Below, piece by piece: positions 1 to 8,071 of a stretch of 64,000 nt of DNA; the stretch's first letter is position 1, and each line of letters starts with the position of its first letter. The notes beneath the pieces are model-generated. The model did not search any database and had not been told where the DNA came from. It saw nothing but the letters and a program-made list of their open reading frames with translations. Where the stretch lies: contig JAEYUO010000034.1 of assembly GCA_023432465.1 (NCBI GenBank), positions 46,183 to 110,182 on the forward strand. The letters run 5' to 3'. The DNA comes from Planctomycetota bacterium (GTDB lineage Bacteria > Planctomycetota > Phycisphaerae > Phycisphaerales > UBA1924). A program made the translations under genes and the position numbers.

Positions 1-294
1 CGAATGACGTACAAGGAGATTGTGCTCGGCGATATGAAACTCGATTTGATTGTTGACGATTTGGTTGTGGTGGAACTCAAGGCCATCGAGAAGATCCACC
101 CGGTCCACCTTGCACAGCTGCTCTCGTACCTTCGATCCGCTGACATGCCGCTCGGCCTGCTCATCAACTTCAATCACACCCGGCTTGTGGACGGCCTTCA
201 CCGCCGGATCAATCCTGACTCGACCCGTCTTCTCTCCCCAGTCTCTTCTCCGCGCCACTCTGCGCTCTCGGGTACCTCAGCGTTCAAGTCCTAA
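1..294 (+). CDS. GxxExxY family protein, 3' part only (gene enters from left edge)
   Basis: The reading frame is open from the first base and ends with TAA at 292-294. The visible part matches the C-terminal half of the GxxExxY family (PD-(D/E)xK-like): an Asp (LDLIVDD), then VVVELKAIE carrying the E-x-K pair, then HLAQLLSYLRSADMPLGLLINFN. It is clearly paralogous to the protein at 1368-1865 (shared LLSYLRSAD and PLGLLINFN). The last ~25 residues are Ser/Pro-rich and unlike the family; they are encoded by low-complexity repeat DNA like that flanking the other copies, so the normal stop has probably been displaced. The gene ends 2 bases before the DUF58 start. The function of the family is not established; a nuclease-like fold is inferred from the D...ExK pattern. 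Confidence 0.8.
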   Translation, partial: RMTYKEIVLGDMKLDLIVDDLVVVELKAIEKIHPVHLAQLLSYLRSADMPLGLLINFNHTRLVDGLHRRINPDSTRLLSPVSSPRHSALSGTSAFKS

Positions 295-296
295 CC

Positions 297-1280
297 ATGC
301 TCCGAACACCCAACATCAAGAGACCGGAGCGGCTGGATGATCTGCTCGAGCCCTCGCTCATGTCGCGCCTCGGCCAGCTCGACGTCTCCAGCCGCAAGAT
401 CTTCGCCGGCAAGCTCAAGGGCGAGCGGCGGTCCAAGAAGCGCGGGCAGAGCGTCGAGTTCGCCGATCACCGGCCGTATGTCGTCGGCGATGACCTGCGG
501 CACATCGACTGGAACATCTATGGGCGCTTGGACCGCCTGTTCCTGAAGCTCTTCCTGGAAGAGGAAGACCTGTCGCTGCACGTTGTGGTGGATTGCTCGA
601 CCAGCATGGATGCGGGCGAGCCCAACAAGTTTTTCTTCTGCCAGCGGCTCGCGGCGAGCCTGGCGTATATCGGTCTTGTCAACCTCAACCGCGTGGCGAT
701 CTCGGCAATCGGCGAACGGATCGAGACGGTGCGTGTCGATGGCGCAGCGCCGGCAGCGCCACCCACACCCGAGGACGCGGCGAGCGGGCTGGTCTCCACG
801 CTGCGCGACCTCCGCGGCCGTCGCAGACTGGACGACATCTCTCGCTATCTCTGCGGACTTGAACCCATCGGCGGGACACGCTTCACCGATGCGTGCAAGC
901 GGATCGCGCTCACGCGTCGCGGCAAGGGCGTGATGATCGTGCTGTCGGACTTCATGGTGAAGGAGGGGTATGAGACGGGACTTCGACTGCTCCGCGGGCA
1001 TGGGTACGACCTGTTCGCCATCCAGGTGCTCAGCCCGCAGGAGATGGAGCCCAACATCGGCGGCGACCTGCGCCTGAAGGACATGGAAGACGGCGACACG
1101 GCGGAGGTGACGATCACCGCGCCGCTGCTGAAGAAGTACAAGGCAACGCTGAACGCCTATTGCAACCGGCTGCACGAGTTTTGCGCCCAGCGCGACATCG
1201 TGCACATGACGGTGAAGAGCGATACGCCGATCGACACGCTGGTACTGGATTACCTGCGGCGGAGGGGGTTGTTGAAGTAA
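297..1280 (+). CDS. DUF58 domain protein (MoxR/Bat-type operon)
   Basis: 327 aa. The DUF58 signature is clear: GERRSKKRGQSVEFADHRPY at residues 42-61 followed by VGDDLRHIDWNIYGRLDRLF. A von Willebrand A-like core follows, with a MIDAS-type D99-x-S101-x-S103 (DCSTS). DUF58 proteins normally sit between a MoxR AAA+ ATPase and VWA-domain membrane proteins and are thought to act with MoxR in envelope or complex assembly. Here the expected partner, a BatA-like protein, is downstream at 1953 but is separated by a GxxExxY cassette. Another GxxExxY gene ends 2 bases upstream, so any MoxR gene would lie off the left edge. No clear Shine-Dalgarno sequence precedes the ATG. Confidence 0.88.
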   Translation: MLRTPNIKRPERLDDLLEPSLMSRLGQLDVSSRKIFAGKLKGERRSKKRGQSVEFADHRPYVVGDDLRHIDWNIYGRLDRLFLKLFLEEEDLSLHVVVDCSTSMDAGEPNKFFFCQRLAASLAYIGLVNLNRVAISAIGERIETVRVDGAAPAAPPTPEDAASGLVSTLRDLRGRRRLDDISRYLCGLEPIGGTRFTDACKRIALTRRGKGVMIVLSDFMVKEGYETGLRLLRGHGYDLFAIQVLSPQEMEPNIGGDLRLKDMEDGDTAEVTITAPLLKKYKATLNAYCNRLHEFCAQRDIVHMTVKSDTPIDTLVLDYLRRRGLLK

Positions 1281-1296
1281 GGAAGGACGGGAACAG

Positions 1297-1315
1297 GGAA
1301 CTCAGAGAAGCAGAG
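1297..1315. repeat. Left 19-bp inverted-repeat arm of the 1.3-1.9 kb cassette
   Basis: It is exactly complementary to 1902-1920. The arm belongs to a purine-rich degenerate tandem region (GGGAACTCAGAGAAGCAGAG, then GGAGAACAGCAGAGG) running to about 1338. Confidence 0.8.
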
Positions 1316-1367
1316 AGAGTGGAGAACAGCAGAGGCAGATTTGAAGGACGAGAAGCACAGGCCAGAC

Positions 1368-1865
1368 ATGAACACCGAATCTCTGAGAGTGATTCCGGCA
1401 GCATGGAACGAGGTGACGCGCGAGATTATCGCCGCGGCCATCGAGGTTCACTCTGTTCTCGGCCCGGGTTTGCTTGAGAGGCTTTACGAGGATGCGTTTG
1501 CTTACGAGCTCGTCGAACGAGGCCTGCGGCTGGAACGCCAAAGGCCGATTCGCCTCCGATACAAGGCGATCGACATCGGCGACCTGCGCATCGACTTGGT
1601 CGTCGAGAGTCTCGTCGTCATTGAACTCAAGGCCATCGAGCGCGTTTTGGATGTGCATCGCGCTCAGTTGCTCTCGTATCTCCGCTCGGCTGATCTTCCA
1701 CTCGGCCTCCTCATCAACTTCAACGAAGCGCGTGTGCGAGACGGCATGGCTCGAATCGTGAATCCGCACGCCGCGGCCATGCGACAACTCCCTTCCCTTG
1801 CCGCACCCGGCACTCCCGCTCAGATCCGCCTGCGCTTTTCAGAGGATGCCAATGGTTGCATCTAA
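1368..1865 (+). CDS. GxxExxY family protein (PD-(D/E)xK-like)
   Basis: 165 aa from the ATG at 1368; a TTG at 1341 is a possible earlier start. Family hallmarks are all present: IIAAAIEVHSVLGPGLLERLY with the naming motif G-L-L-E-R-L-Y at 34-40, then D76 and E86-L-K88, which match the D...(D/E)xK pattern of the nuclease-like superfamily, and LLSYLRSADLPLGLLINFN at 101-119. The tail from about residue 133 is atypical and runs toward the right inverted-repeat arm. The gene is the only cargo of an inverted-repeat cassette inserted between the DUF58 and BatA-like genes. Biochemical function is unknown; nuclease activity is inference. Confidence 0.88.
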   Translation: MNTESLRVIPAAWNEVTREIIAAAIEVHSVLGPGLLERLYEDAFAYELVERGLRLERQRPIRLRYKAIDIGDLRIDLVVESLVVIELKAIERVLDVHRAQLLSYLRSADLPLGLLINFNEARVRDGMARIVNPHAAAMRQLPSLAAPGTPAQIRLRFSEDANGCI

Positions 1866-1901
1866 TCCGTCAGCCCTTCCGACTCCGCGTTCCTCTGCTC
1901 G

Positions 1902-1920
1902 CTCTGCTTCTCTGAGTTCC
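1902..1920. repeat. Right 19-bp inverted-repeat arm of the 1.3-1.9 kb cassette
   Basis: CTCTGCTTCTCTGAGTTCC, the exact reverse complement of 1297-1315. It lies 37 bp after the GxxExxY stop and within the leader of the BatA-like gene. Confidence 0.8.
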
Positions 1921-1952
1921 TTCCGATTTGTGTTCCTTCCGGACGAGACCGA

Positions 1953-4133
1953 ATGACCTTTGCCACACCCATCCTCGCCGGAATCGCCGCGGCCATCGCC
2001 GTGCCGGCGCTCATCATCCTGTACTTCCTGAAGCTGCGCCGGCGCGACATGGAGGTCTCGACCACGCTGCTGTGGAAGAAGGCCATCCAGGACCTGCAGG
2101 CCAATGCGCCGTTTCAGAAGCTCCGCAACAACATCCTGCTGTTCCTGCAGCTCTTGATTCTGGCCGCGGTGCTGCTGGCGATCTCGCAGCCGGAGTTCAA
2201 GGCCGCGGGGCAGACCAACGCGCGGCACCTCATCATCATCGACAACTCGGCGAGCATGAACGCGACGGATGGGGAGCCCGCGCCGACCGGCGCACCGGCC
2301 GACACGCCGGGGGCAACGCGGCTTGAGGCGGCCAAGAAGCGGGCGATCAAGCTGGTCGAGGGATTGAAGGAGCCGGGACTGTTTGATGACAAGGGCGAGG
2401 AGGCGATGGTGATCGCCTTCAACACCAGCGCACAGGTGCTGCAGACTTTCACCACCAACAAGAACGATCTTCAGAACGCGATCGAGTCGATCAAGCCGAC
2501 TGATGCCCCCGGCTCGCTTGCGCGGTGCTGGGCTCTGGCGGAGGCGTACACGGGCAAGGTGAAGTTCGAGGAAGGCGAGAACGCGGGATTCGTACCGGTC
2601 GTCGCGGGCGCCACGATCCACCTGATGACCGACGGCCGCCTGACGGACCTTGAAAAGGTCGAGCGCGGCCAGACCGATGCGATCATCTATCACCGTCTCG
2701 GTGAGTCCGAAGCGCCCAACGTGGGCATCACCGGCCTGCGCGCCGAACGCGCCTTCGACAACCCGCTGCGCCTCTCGATCTTCGTCGGCCTGCAATCAAC
2801 CGACCGCGTCGAGCGCACGGTCGATGTCGAGCTCATTATCGATGGGCAGATCAGCAACGTGCGGGATGTCACGGTCGGCGCGGCGAAGCTAAAGGACGGC
2901 CTGCCCCCGGCGGAGGAGGGCCAGCCCGACCCTGCCGCATCGGGGGAGAACTGGATGCCGGGGCTGGGCGGGTTTGTGTTCCCGATCGACCGGCCCGAGG
3001 GCGGCATCGCGACGGTCCGCGTCAGCAGCTCCGGGGCTGACTCGCTCCCCACCGACAATGTCGGGTATGTCGTCATCCCGCCCGCCAAGCGGCTCTCCGT
3101 CGCGCTCGTGACCGAGGGGAGCCTGTTCATCCAGTCCGCATTCCGCGGCATGAAGCTCTCGCAGCTTGATGTCATCCGGCCGGCCGACTTCCAGAAGCTG
3201 CTGGATGAGGGCAGGACCGGGCAGTACGACGTGTTCGTCTTTGATCGCTGGCTGCCGGATGTGAAGGTCAATGCCGCCGCGGCGCCCGAAACCGCGCCGG
3301 GCGGTGCGGCGTCATCACCGACCGCCACGCGCACGGCGGGCCTGCCGCCGGGGCGGAGCGTGGTGATCGGTGTCGTTCCGCCTGCGCCGCTGGGCGTGAC
3401 GGACCTTGGCCCGGAGCCGGAGGGGGCGATCATCGTGGACTATCGGCGCGATCACCCGTCGCTGGCGCTGTCGGCGATCGACAAGATCAACATCACCAAG
3501 TTCCGGCGGGTGGCGATCGAGCCTGACACGCCGGTGCGCGCGATCGCGACATCCGACAAGGGACCGGCGGTGGTCGAGGTGTCCGATTCCAACGTTCTGG
3601 CGATCGTCGTTCCGTGGGACGTGATCGACTCGGACTGGTGCTTCGACCCGGGCTGGGTGCTGTTCCTCGCGGGGAGCGTGCTGTATCTCTCGGATGCCGG
3701 CGCGGGCGCAACGGGCGAGTCGGTCCGGCCCGGCGACACGCTGCGGACACGCATCCCGCTGGGCGCGAGTGATGTGCGGGTCTCGCTTCCGGATAACTCG
3801 CGCGTGCAGGTCGAGCCCGCAAGCGATGGCTCGGTGGCGTTTGGCCCGGTGATCAGCAATGGGATCTACACGGTCTCGTGGTTGGGCGCGGCGGCGGCGG
3901 CGGACTTCTCCGGCGAGGGCCGGGTTCGACGGCCGATCGCGGCGAACCTGACGGATCCGAACGAATCCGACATCGGCTCGGCGATGACGCTCGCGCTGGC
4001 GAATGATGAGGTGGCGGCCCGAAGCGACGAGGAGACCACGCTCACGCGGAAGCTCTGGCCGTACCTGCTGCTGGCCGCGCTCGCAATCATCATGCTGGAG
4101 TGGTGGGTGTACAACCGGAAGGTGGCGATCTGA
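1953..4133 (+). CDS. BatA/VWA domain membrane protein
   Basis: 726 aa. The N-terminus is a BatA-type (aerotolerance regulator N-terminal) domain: a membrane segment at about 8-26, the basic stretch LKLRRRDMEVSTTLLWKKAI, and a second membrane segment at about 60-78. A von Willebrand A domain follows directly, with an intact MIDAS D97-N-S99-A-S101 (IIIDNSASM). The long middle part is probably extracytoplasmic, and a C-terminal membrane segment (LWPYLLLAALAIIMLEWWVY) ends the protein. Such proteins pair with DUF58 and MoxR proteins, so the DUF58 gene at 297-1280 is the expected partner, now separated by the cassette. The right repeat arm lies just upstream, so the native promoter or ribosome-binding region may have been altered. 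Confidence 0.87.
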   Translation: MTFATPILAGIAAAIAVPALIILYFLKLRRRDMEVSTTLLWKKAIQDLQANAPFQKLRNNILLFLQLLILAAVLLAISQPEFKAAGQTNARHLIIIDNSASMNATDGEPAPTGAPADTPGATRLEAAKKRAIKLVEGLKEPGLFDDKGEEAMVIAFNTSAQVLQTFTTNKNDLQNAIESIKPTDAPGSLARCWALAEAYTGKVKFEEGENAGFVPVVAGATIHLMTDGRLTDLEKVERGQTDAIIYHRLGESEAPNVGITGLRAERAFDNPLRLSIFVGLQSTDRVERTVDVELIIDGQISNVRDVTVGAAKLKDGLPPAEEGQPDPAASGENWMPGLGGFVFPIDRPEGGIATVRVSSSGADSLPTDNVGYVVIPPAKRLSVALVTEGSLFIQSAFRGMKLSQLDVIRPADFQKLLDEGRTGQYDVFVFDRWLPDVKVNAAAAPETAPGGAASSPTATRTAGLPPGRSVVIGVVPPAPLGVTDLGPEPEGAIIVDYRRDHPSLALSAIDKINITKFRRVAIEPDTPVRAIATSDKGPAVVEVSDSNVLAIVVPWDVIDSDWCFDPGWVLFLAGSVLYLSDAGAGATGESVRPGDTLRTRIPLGASDVRVSLPDNSRVQVEPASDGSVAFGPVISNGIYTVSWLGAAAAADFSGEGRVRRPIAANLTDPNESDIGSAMTLALANDEVAARSDEETTLTRKLWPYLLLAALAIIMLEWWVYNRKVAI

Positions 4134-4138
4134 AAGAG

Positions 4139-4163
4139 TTCACCGCCGAGGCACGGAGAACAT
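4139..4163. repeat. Short degenerate CACGGAG-type repeat
   Basis: TTCACCGCCGAGGCACGGAGAACATG contains the GGCACGGAGAACA unit seen in the arms of the 49.9 kb cassette. It stands alone here, between the convergent 3' ends of the BatA-like and nitroreductase genes. Confidence 0.45.
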
Positions 4164-4175
4164 GAAGAATCTCCC

Positions 4176-4862
4176 TTACCGCCACACCACCACCTCTCCC
4201 AACGGCTTCCTCTGAATGTCCGGCACCACACAGTTCTCCGCCGGATACCCCACCGGGATCAACAGGAACGGCCGCTCGTGCTCGGGACGCTGAAGAATCT
4301 CGCCCAAGAACGCCATCGGGCTGGGAGTGTGCGTCAAGGAAGCCAGTCCGGCATGGTGAATGGCCGCGAGCAGCATCCCCGTGGCGATGCCGACGCTCTC
4401 GTTGACGTAGTACACCTGCCCGCCCTCATCGGTCTTCATCAGCTTGAAGACCACGATCAGCCACGGCGCGACCTCCAGGAACGCCTTGTCCGGTGTGGTG
4501 TCGAACGGCTCCAGGTCCTTCAACCATTCCGCATTCGCCTTCCGCGAATAGAACTCGCGTTCCTCTGCCTCCGCGCCTTCGCGGATCTTCTTCTTGAGCC
4601 CCGGGTCGCTCACGCACACGAACCGCCACGGCTGCTTGTTGGCCCCGCTGGGCGCCGTCCCCGCGGCGAGACAGATGGCCTCGATCGCCTCGCGCTCCAC
4701 GGGCCGGTCCGAGAAGAACCGAACGCTGCGGCGCTGCCGCATGACCTCATAGAACCGCCGCGCATGCTCCGCGGCTGTCCCCGGTCGGGGCCGATAGGGC
4801 GCGAGCGGCACGTGCGGTGCCCGGTCCCCGCGTCCTGCCGTCGGTCCTGCCTTGGTATCCAT
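4176..4862 (-). CDS. Nitroreductase-fold protein of the iodotyrosine deiodinase type
   Basis: 228 aa from the ATG at 4862; an in-frame upstream start at 4925 would add 21 low-complexity residues. The FMN-binding nitroreductase core is plain: RRSVRFFSDRPV at 44-55, AGTAPSGANKQPW at 67-79, SVGIATGMLLAAIHHAGL, and LTHTPSPMAFLGEILQRP. The C-terminal VGYPAENCVVPDIQRKPL matches the iodotyrosine deiodinase subgroup rather than generic nitroreductases. The family's substrate-binding triad Glu/Tyr/Lys appears to be kept as E101, Y105 and K126, with the spacing (4 and 21 residues) I recall for the human enzyme. Bacterial members can reductively dehalogenate halotyrosines in vitro; the physiological substrate here is unknown. 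Divergent from the secreted protein at 5028. Confidence 0.78.
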   Translation of the reverse strand: MDTKAGPTAGRGDRAPHVPLAPYRPRPGTAAEHARRFYEVMRQRRSVRFFSDRPVEREAIEAICLAAGTAPSGANKQPWRFVCVSDPGLKKKIREGAEAEEREFYSRKANAEWLKDLEPFDTTPDKAFLEVAPWLIVVFKLMKTDEGGQVYYVNESVGIATGMLLAAIHHAGLASLTHTPSPMAFLGEILQRPEHERPFLLIPVGYPAENCVVPDIQRKPLGEVVVWR

Positions 4863-5027
4863 CGCACTGCCTCCAGCGTCCGCACCCACCCACCCCGGTC
4901 CCCTTTTCTTCCCACGAGCACACAAACACCCATCCGCGGTGTCTTGATGGTGGGCCCTTCCACAGTCTGGTCAACAACTCCCGCCGCGGCACGGTTTCGC
5001 GGCTACAGCCTATCAGGAGCGGATTCC

Positions 5028-6143
5028 ATGTTCACACCTTCTTCCGAGTTCGTTTCCCGCCGTCTGGGATTCAGCCTCGCCGCGGGCTTCGCTGCGTCGT
5101 TCATGGCCTGCACGTGCACCGTGCACGGCCAGACCGTGAAGTCTGATGAGCCGTCTCCCTACAAGACTCCGGCCACCAAGGAAAGGAACGCCGCGCTGGA
5201 GTATCTGACGCTCCGCGATCTCTTCGACCCGGAGATGCTCAAACTCGCCGGCGAGGAATGGGACAACAACCAGCCCGGCTGGGGCCCCAGCGAGAAGTTG
5301 ACCGTGCTGCTCGAAGAGGCCCAGCCACTGATCCGTCGTCTGATGGAGGCCTCGAAGCTCTCCACCTCCGACTTCGGCATCCGCTACGAGGACGGCTTTG
5401 GCGCACTGCTCCCCCACCTCGGCCATATGCGCACCTTCGCCCGCATGCTTGGGTGCGATGCGCGGCGCCTGGCCATCGCGGGCCGGACCGATGATGCGGC
5501 CGAGCGTCTGTGCACCTGCCTCCGGATGGCCACCCACCTGACAAGCGACCGCGTGTTGATCTCTTCCCTCGTCTCGATCGCAATCTCATCGCTCGCGTTG
5601 AACCAGGCCGAGATACTCGCTCGCGACTACGGTCTCTCCGACACTGCGCGGCGGGAGATCGTCCGGTCGGCGCGCAAACTGCTCACCGATGACCCCTTCG
5701 GCACCCGTGCGTGCATCCAGATGGAGAAGCAACTCGCGGTGAACTCCATCACACCGTTCTATAAGGGCAAGGGCGACGAGGCCGGGCGCGAGCTGGTCAA
5801 GCAGTTCAAGCTCTGGCAGTTTGACACCGAGGCCCTGAAGGAGATCGAGCCGCTCAACGAGCAGCAGATCGATGAGCAGATGGACCTGATGGACCGCTAC
5901 TACGGGACACTGACAGGACTGTGGACGGCCAAGGATGCCCAGGAGCGTCTGAAGCAGCTCGAGGAACGGCTGACCAATGGCGAGTTCGGCATGCTCGTCC
6001 GCCATCTCGCTCCCGCGCTGACCAAGTGCCGCATCTCGACCGACAAGGGGATCAAGGACATCAAGGATGTCACCGCTCTGCTTGAAGCAGGCATCACGCC
6101 TCCCATCCCCGAGCCCGAGTTGCCAGACGAAGACATGGAGTAG
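5028..6143 (+). CDS. Secreted protein of unknown function
   Basis: 371 aa. The start is set by AGGAG 8 bases before the ATG at 5028 and by a signal-peptide-like N-terminus (RRLGFSLAAGFAASFMACTC ... VHGQ). The mature part is helical, rich in Leu, Ala and charged residues, with spans such as LRDLFDPEMLKLAGEEWDNN and RLCTCLRMATHLTSDRVLIS that resemble repeat-like helical hairpins. The family is not recognised. Similar secreted helical proteins that process a query-like list of residues are common in planctomycetes, but I cannot assign a function. Confidence 0.75.
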   Translation: MFTPSSEFVSRRLGFSLAAGFAASFMACTCTVHGQTVKSDEPSPYKTPATKERNAALEYLTLRDLFDPEMLKLAGEEWDNNQPGWGPSEKLTVLLEEAQPLIRRLMEASKLSTSDFGIRYEDGFGALLPHLGHMRTFARMLGCDARRLAIAGRTDDAAERLCTCLRMATHLTSDRVLISSLVSIAISSLALNQAEILARDYGLSDTARREIVRSARKLLTDDPFGTRACIQMEKQLAVNSITPFYKGKGDEAGRELVKQFKLWQFDTEALKEIEPLNEQQIDEQMDLMDRYYGTLTGLWTAKDAQERLKQLEERLTNGEFGMLVRHLAPALTKCRISTDKGIKDIKDVTALLEAGITPPIPEPELPDEDME

Positions 6144-6155
6144 CCGACACTCCCC

Positions 6156-6183
6156 GCCGCTCGCCGCTCGCCGCTCGCCGCTC
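6156..6183. repeat. Four perfect tandem copies of GCCGCTC
   Basis: Seven-base units at 6156, 6163, 6170 and 6177, followed by two imperfect copies of CGGCTCCTTGCCCC up to about 6207. The array fills most of the 119-bp gap between the secreted protein and the sigma factor gene. Confidence 0.8.
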
Positions 6184-6262
6184 CTTGCCCCCGGCTCCTT
6201 GCCCCGCACCACCCGCCACGGCACGCTCGCCTGCCGGTACGAACTGCTGGAACGCGCACGAC

Positions 6263-6847
6263 ATGCCCGATCAGAGCACCCATCTCCTCGTGGCAACCCG
6301 GCGCGGCGATGAATCCGCCGCTCGTGCGCTCTGGCTTTTGTACGCGCCCCGCTTGACCGCCTATGCCCGCTCGATCGTTCGGTCCCGGGGCACGCCGCAC
6401 GACGCCGATGACATCGTCCAGGTCGCGTTCTGCCGCATCATGGACCTGCAGGACCACGAACTGGCGGCGGTCCGCGATGTCGGCCCGTGGCTGGCGCGCA
6501 TCACACGCAACACCGCCCTGAACTGGCTCCGTACGCTCCGCCGCGATGCGGTGCGGCGACAGCAGCTCCAGGCATACCCACTGTCGCGCACCCCGTCAGC
6601 GACGGACCCTTCCATTGCAGATGCCGTTGATGCGCTGCCCCCGCGGCTGCGCGAAGTGGTCATGCTCAAGCACATCGCCGGGCTCACCTTCGATCAGATC
6701 GAGCTTGCGACCGGCATCAACCGGAACACCGTTGCAGCCAGGTACCGAACCGCCCTCTCGCTGCTGCGTGAATCCCTCGACCCTGCTTGTCCGAAGTCGT
6801 TTACTCACGCCGCTTCGCCGCGGCAGGATCTGGTGCACCATGGCTGA
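6263..6847 (+). CDS. ECF-type RNA polymerase sigma factor
   Basis: 194 aa. Region 2 is seen in YARSIVRSRGTPHDADDIVQ ... VAFCRIMDL, with the D-x-x-x-D-I-V-Q core that binds core polymerase and the -10 element. Region 4 is DAVDALPPRLREVVMLKHIA followed by GLTFDQIELATGINRNTVAARY, a classical helix-turn-helix for the -35 element. The gene overlaps the next one by 8 bases, so the two are probably translated together; a small membrane protein downstream of an ECF sigma gene is usually its regulator. The target regulon cannot be told from this window. Confidence 0.88.
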   Translation: MPDQSTHLLVATRRGDESAARALWLLYAPRLTAYARSIVRSRGTPHDADDIVQVAFCRIMDLQDHELAAVRDVGPWLARITRNTALNWLRTLRRDAVRRQQLQAYPLSRTPSATDPSIADAVDALPPRLREVVMLKHIAGLTFDQIELATGINRNTVAARYRTALSLLRESLDPACPKSFTHAASPRQDLVHHG

Positions 6848-7271
6848 CCCCGGCACGCCCGACACTGTTCTTGAATCCCGGCTCGACGCGTGGGGAGCGA
6901 GCGAACGCGCACGGCTTGTTGAGCCCGCGCCCCACTTCCTACGTGCGGTTCGCGCGGCGCGGCCGCGGCGAATGGTGCCGCGAGCTCTCCAAGCGGGCTT
7001 GATCGCGGCGGGCATCGGGCTGGTCGCGGTGGTTCTGCATTTTTCCGGCTCGGGGCCCCGGGCTGTCCCGGACCGGAACAGCTCGCCTGACATCGCTGCC
7101 AGCGACGCACTCCCCCGCTTCCTTTCCGCCGGTGTTGGCCGCGACACCGAGGCGGACGACGTCTTTGAGATGCTCGACGCGATGCCGGGCACGACGCGGG
7201 AAGAACCACGTCCCGTGCGCGCCCACGACGTCTATTGCGCCGGGTGCCTCGACGATTTGCTGAGGATCTAG
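6840..7271 (+). CDS. Small membrane protein coupled to the ECF sigma gene (probable anti-sigma role)
   Basis: 143 aa, ATG at 6840 inside the 3' end of the sigma gene (overlap ATGGCTGA). It has an N-terminal soluble part of about 45 residues, one membrane segment (LQAGLIAAGIGLVAVVLHF, about 50-70), and a C-terminal part ending in VYCAGCLDDLLRI with a CxxC pair. No canonical zinc anti-sigma motif (HxxxCxxC) is present in the N-terminus. The anti-sigma role is inferred from overlap and topology only. Confidence 0.7.
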   Translation: MADPGTPDTVLESRLDAWGASERARLVEPAPHFLRAVRAARPRRMVPRALQAGLIAAGIGLVAVVLHFSGSGPRAVPDRNSSPDIAASDALPRFLSAGVGRDTEADDVFEMLDAMPGTTREEPRPVRAHDVYCAGCLDDLLRI

Positions 7272-7395
7272 CCGTACGGATGAAGTGCGTGCCCACCGGC
7301 CTGCGACCGCGAACTTGCGTTCTAGGATTGAACGGGCCGCGATGCCTCGGGGGAGGGGTGCAGTCGCGGCAGAAACCTTCACTCCGAGGATGAAC

Positions 7396-8046
7396 ATGTC
7401 TACCGCCTTCAAGCGTCCCTCCCTTTTCCGCTGTGCTGTGCTTCTCGCGGCCGTCGGCGGTGCGATCGCCATCGCGCCCTTGTCCGGCTGCCAGTCCAAG
7501 AAGGAGAAAGCCCGCGAGAGCACGCTTGCGGAGCTCGGCTCGTTCCAGCAGGAGCTCGACAAGATGCCCGCGCTGCTCGATGACACCGTGCAGCGTCTGA
7601 CCCGTGTCACCAGCGGCCAGAACCCCAACCGGGCCGACGACCTGCGCGAGTTCAACAAGTCGCTCGCCGCGCTGCGCGAGCGTGCCAACCTTGTCGCGCG
7701 TGAATCCGAGCGGGCTCAGGCCGATGCCGGCAAGTACTTCCTCGAGTGGACCAAGGAAGCAAACCGCGCTCCGACCGCCGCCCGGCCCGCGATCGACGCC
7801 GAGGCCGCCTCACGAAAGGCCAACTACGACATCGCGCTGGGGTACCTCCAGAACGCGCGGCGGGACTTCACCAGCTTCGTGGACAACCTCACCTCCATCC
7901 AGACCAAGCTCACCCAGAGCCTCAGCGAGGAATCCGTCATGGGCGTGCAGTCCCTGGTCTCGCGCGCCATCAACGATTCCGTCAACACACGCAACATGAT
8001 CGATCGCCTTGACGACCAGATCGCCGCGGCCCTCTCCCGCAAGTGA
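7396..8046 (+). CDS. DUF2959-like lipoprotein
   Basis: 216 aa. Of the two nearby ATGs (7390, 7396) the second has GAGG at a proper distance. The N-terminus is a lipoprotein signal ending in the lipobox LSGC (SGCQSKKEKA). The rest is a long charged helical protein (ELGSFQQELDKMPALLDDTV, SLAALRERANLVARESERAQ, NLTSIQTKLTQSLSEESVMG), resembling DUF2959 coiled-coil lipoproteins in length and in the Q-S-L ... S-x-V pattern. It is likely an envelope-anchored coiled coil; its role is unknown. A strong intrinsic terminator follows at 8072. Confidence 0.75.
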   Translation: MSTAFKRPSLFRCAVLLAAVGGAIAIAPLSGCQSKKEKARESTLAELGSFQQELDKMPALLDDTVQRLTRVTSGQNPNRADDLREFNKSLAALRERANLVARESERAQADAGKYFLEWTKEANRAPTAARPAIDAEAASRKANYDIALGYLQNARRDFTSFVDNLTSIQTKLTQSLSEESVMGVQSLVSRAINDSVNTRNMIDRLDDQIAAALSRK

Positions 8047-8071
8047 TCATGCGATCATCCTGAGTTCCTTG

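Larger units (their letters stand above)
1297..1920. mobile_element. Inverted-repeat-bounded GxxExxY cassette
   Basis: A 19-bp perfect inverted repeat brackets the GxxExxY gene: GGAACTCAGAGAAGCAGAG at 1297-1315 and its exact reverse complement at 1902-1920. Looser similarity continues outward (GGAAGGA-type motifs at 1281-1300 and 1921-1945) and inward (GCAGAGG-type units). The cassette begins 16 bp after the DUF58 stop and ends 32 bp before the BatA-like start, so it sits inside what is normally an operon. There is no transposase and I cannot identify a target-site duplication. Mobility is inferred from the structure and from the similar cassette at 49893-50650. Confidence 0.6.

Noticed and set aside
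4278..5027. Upstream in-frame extension of the secreted protein at 5028
   Set aside because: It would overlap the nitroreductase gene entirely and would bury the signal peptide; AGGAG and ATG at 5028 fit better.
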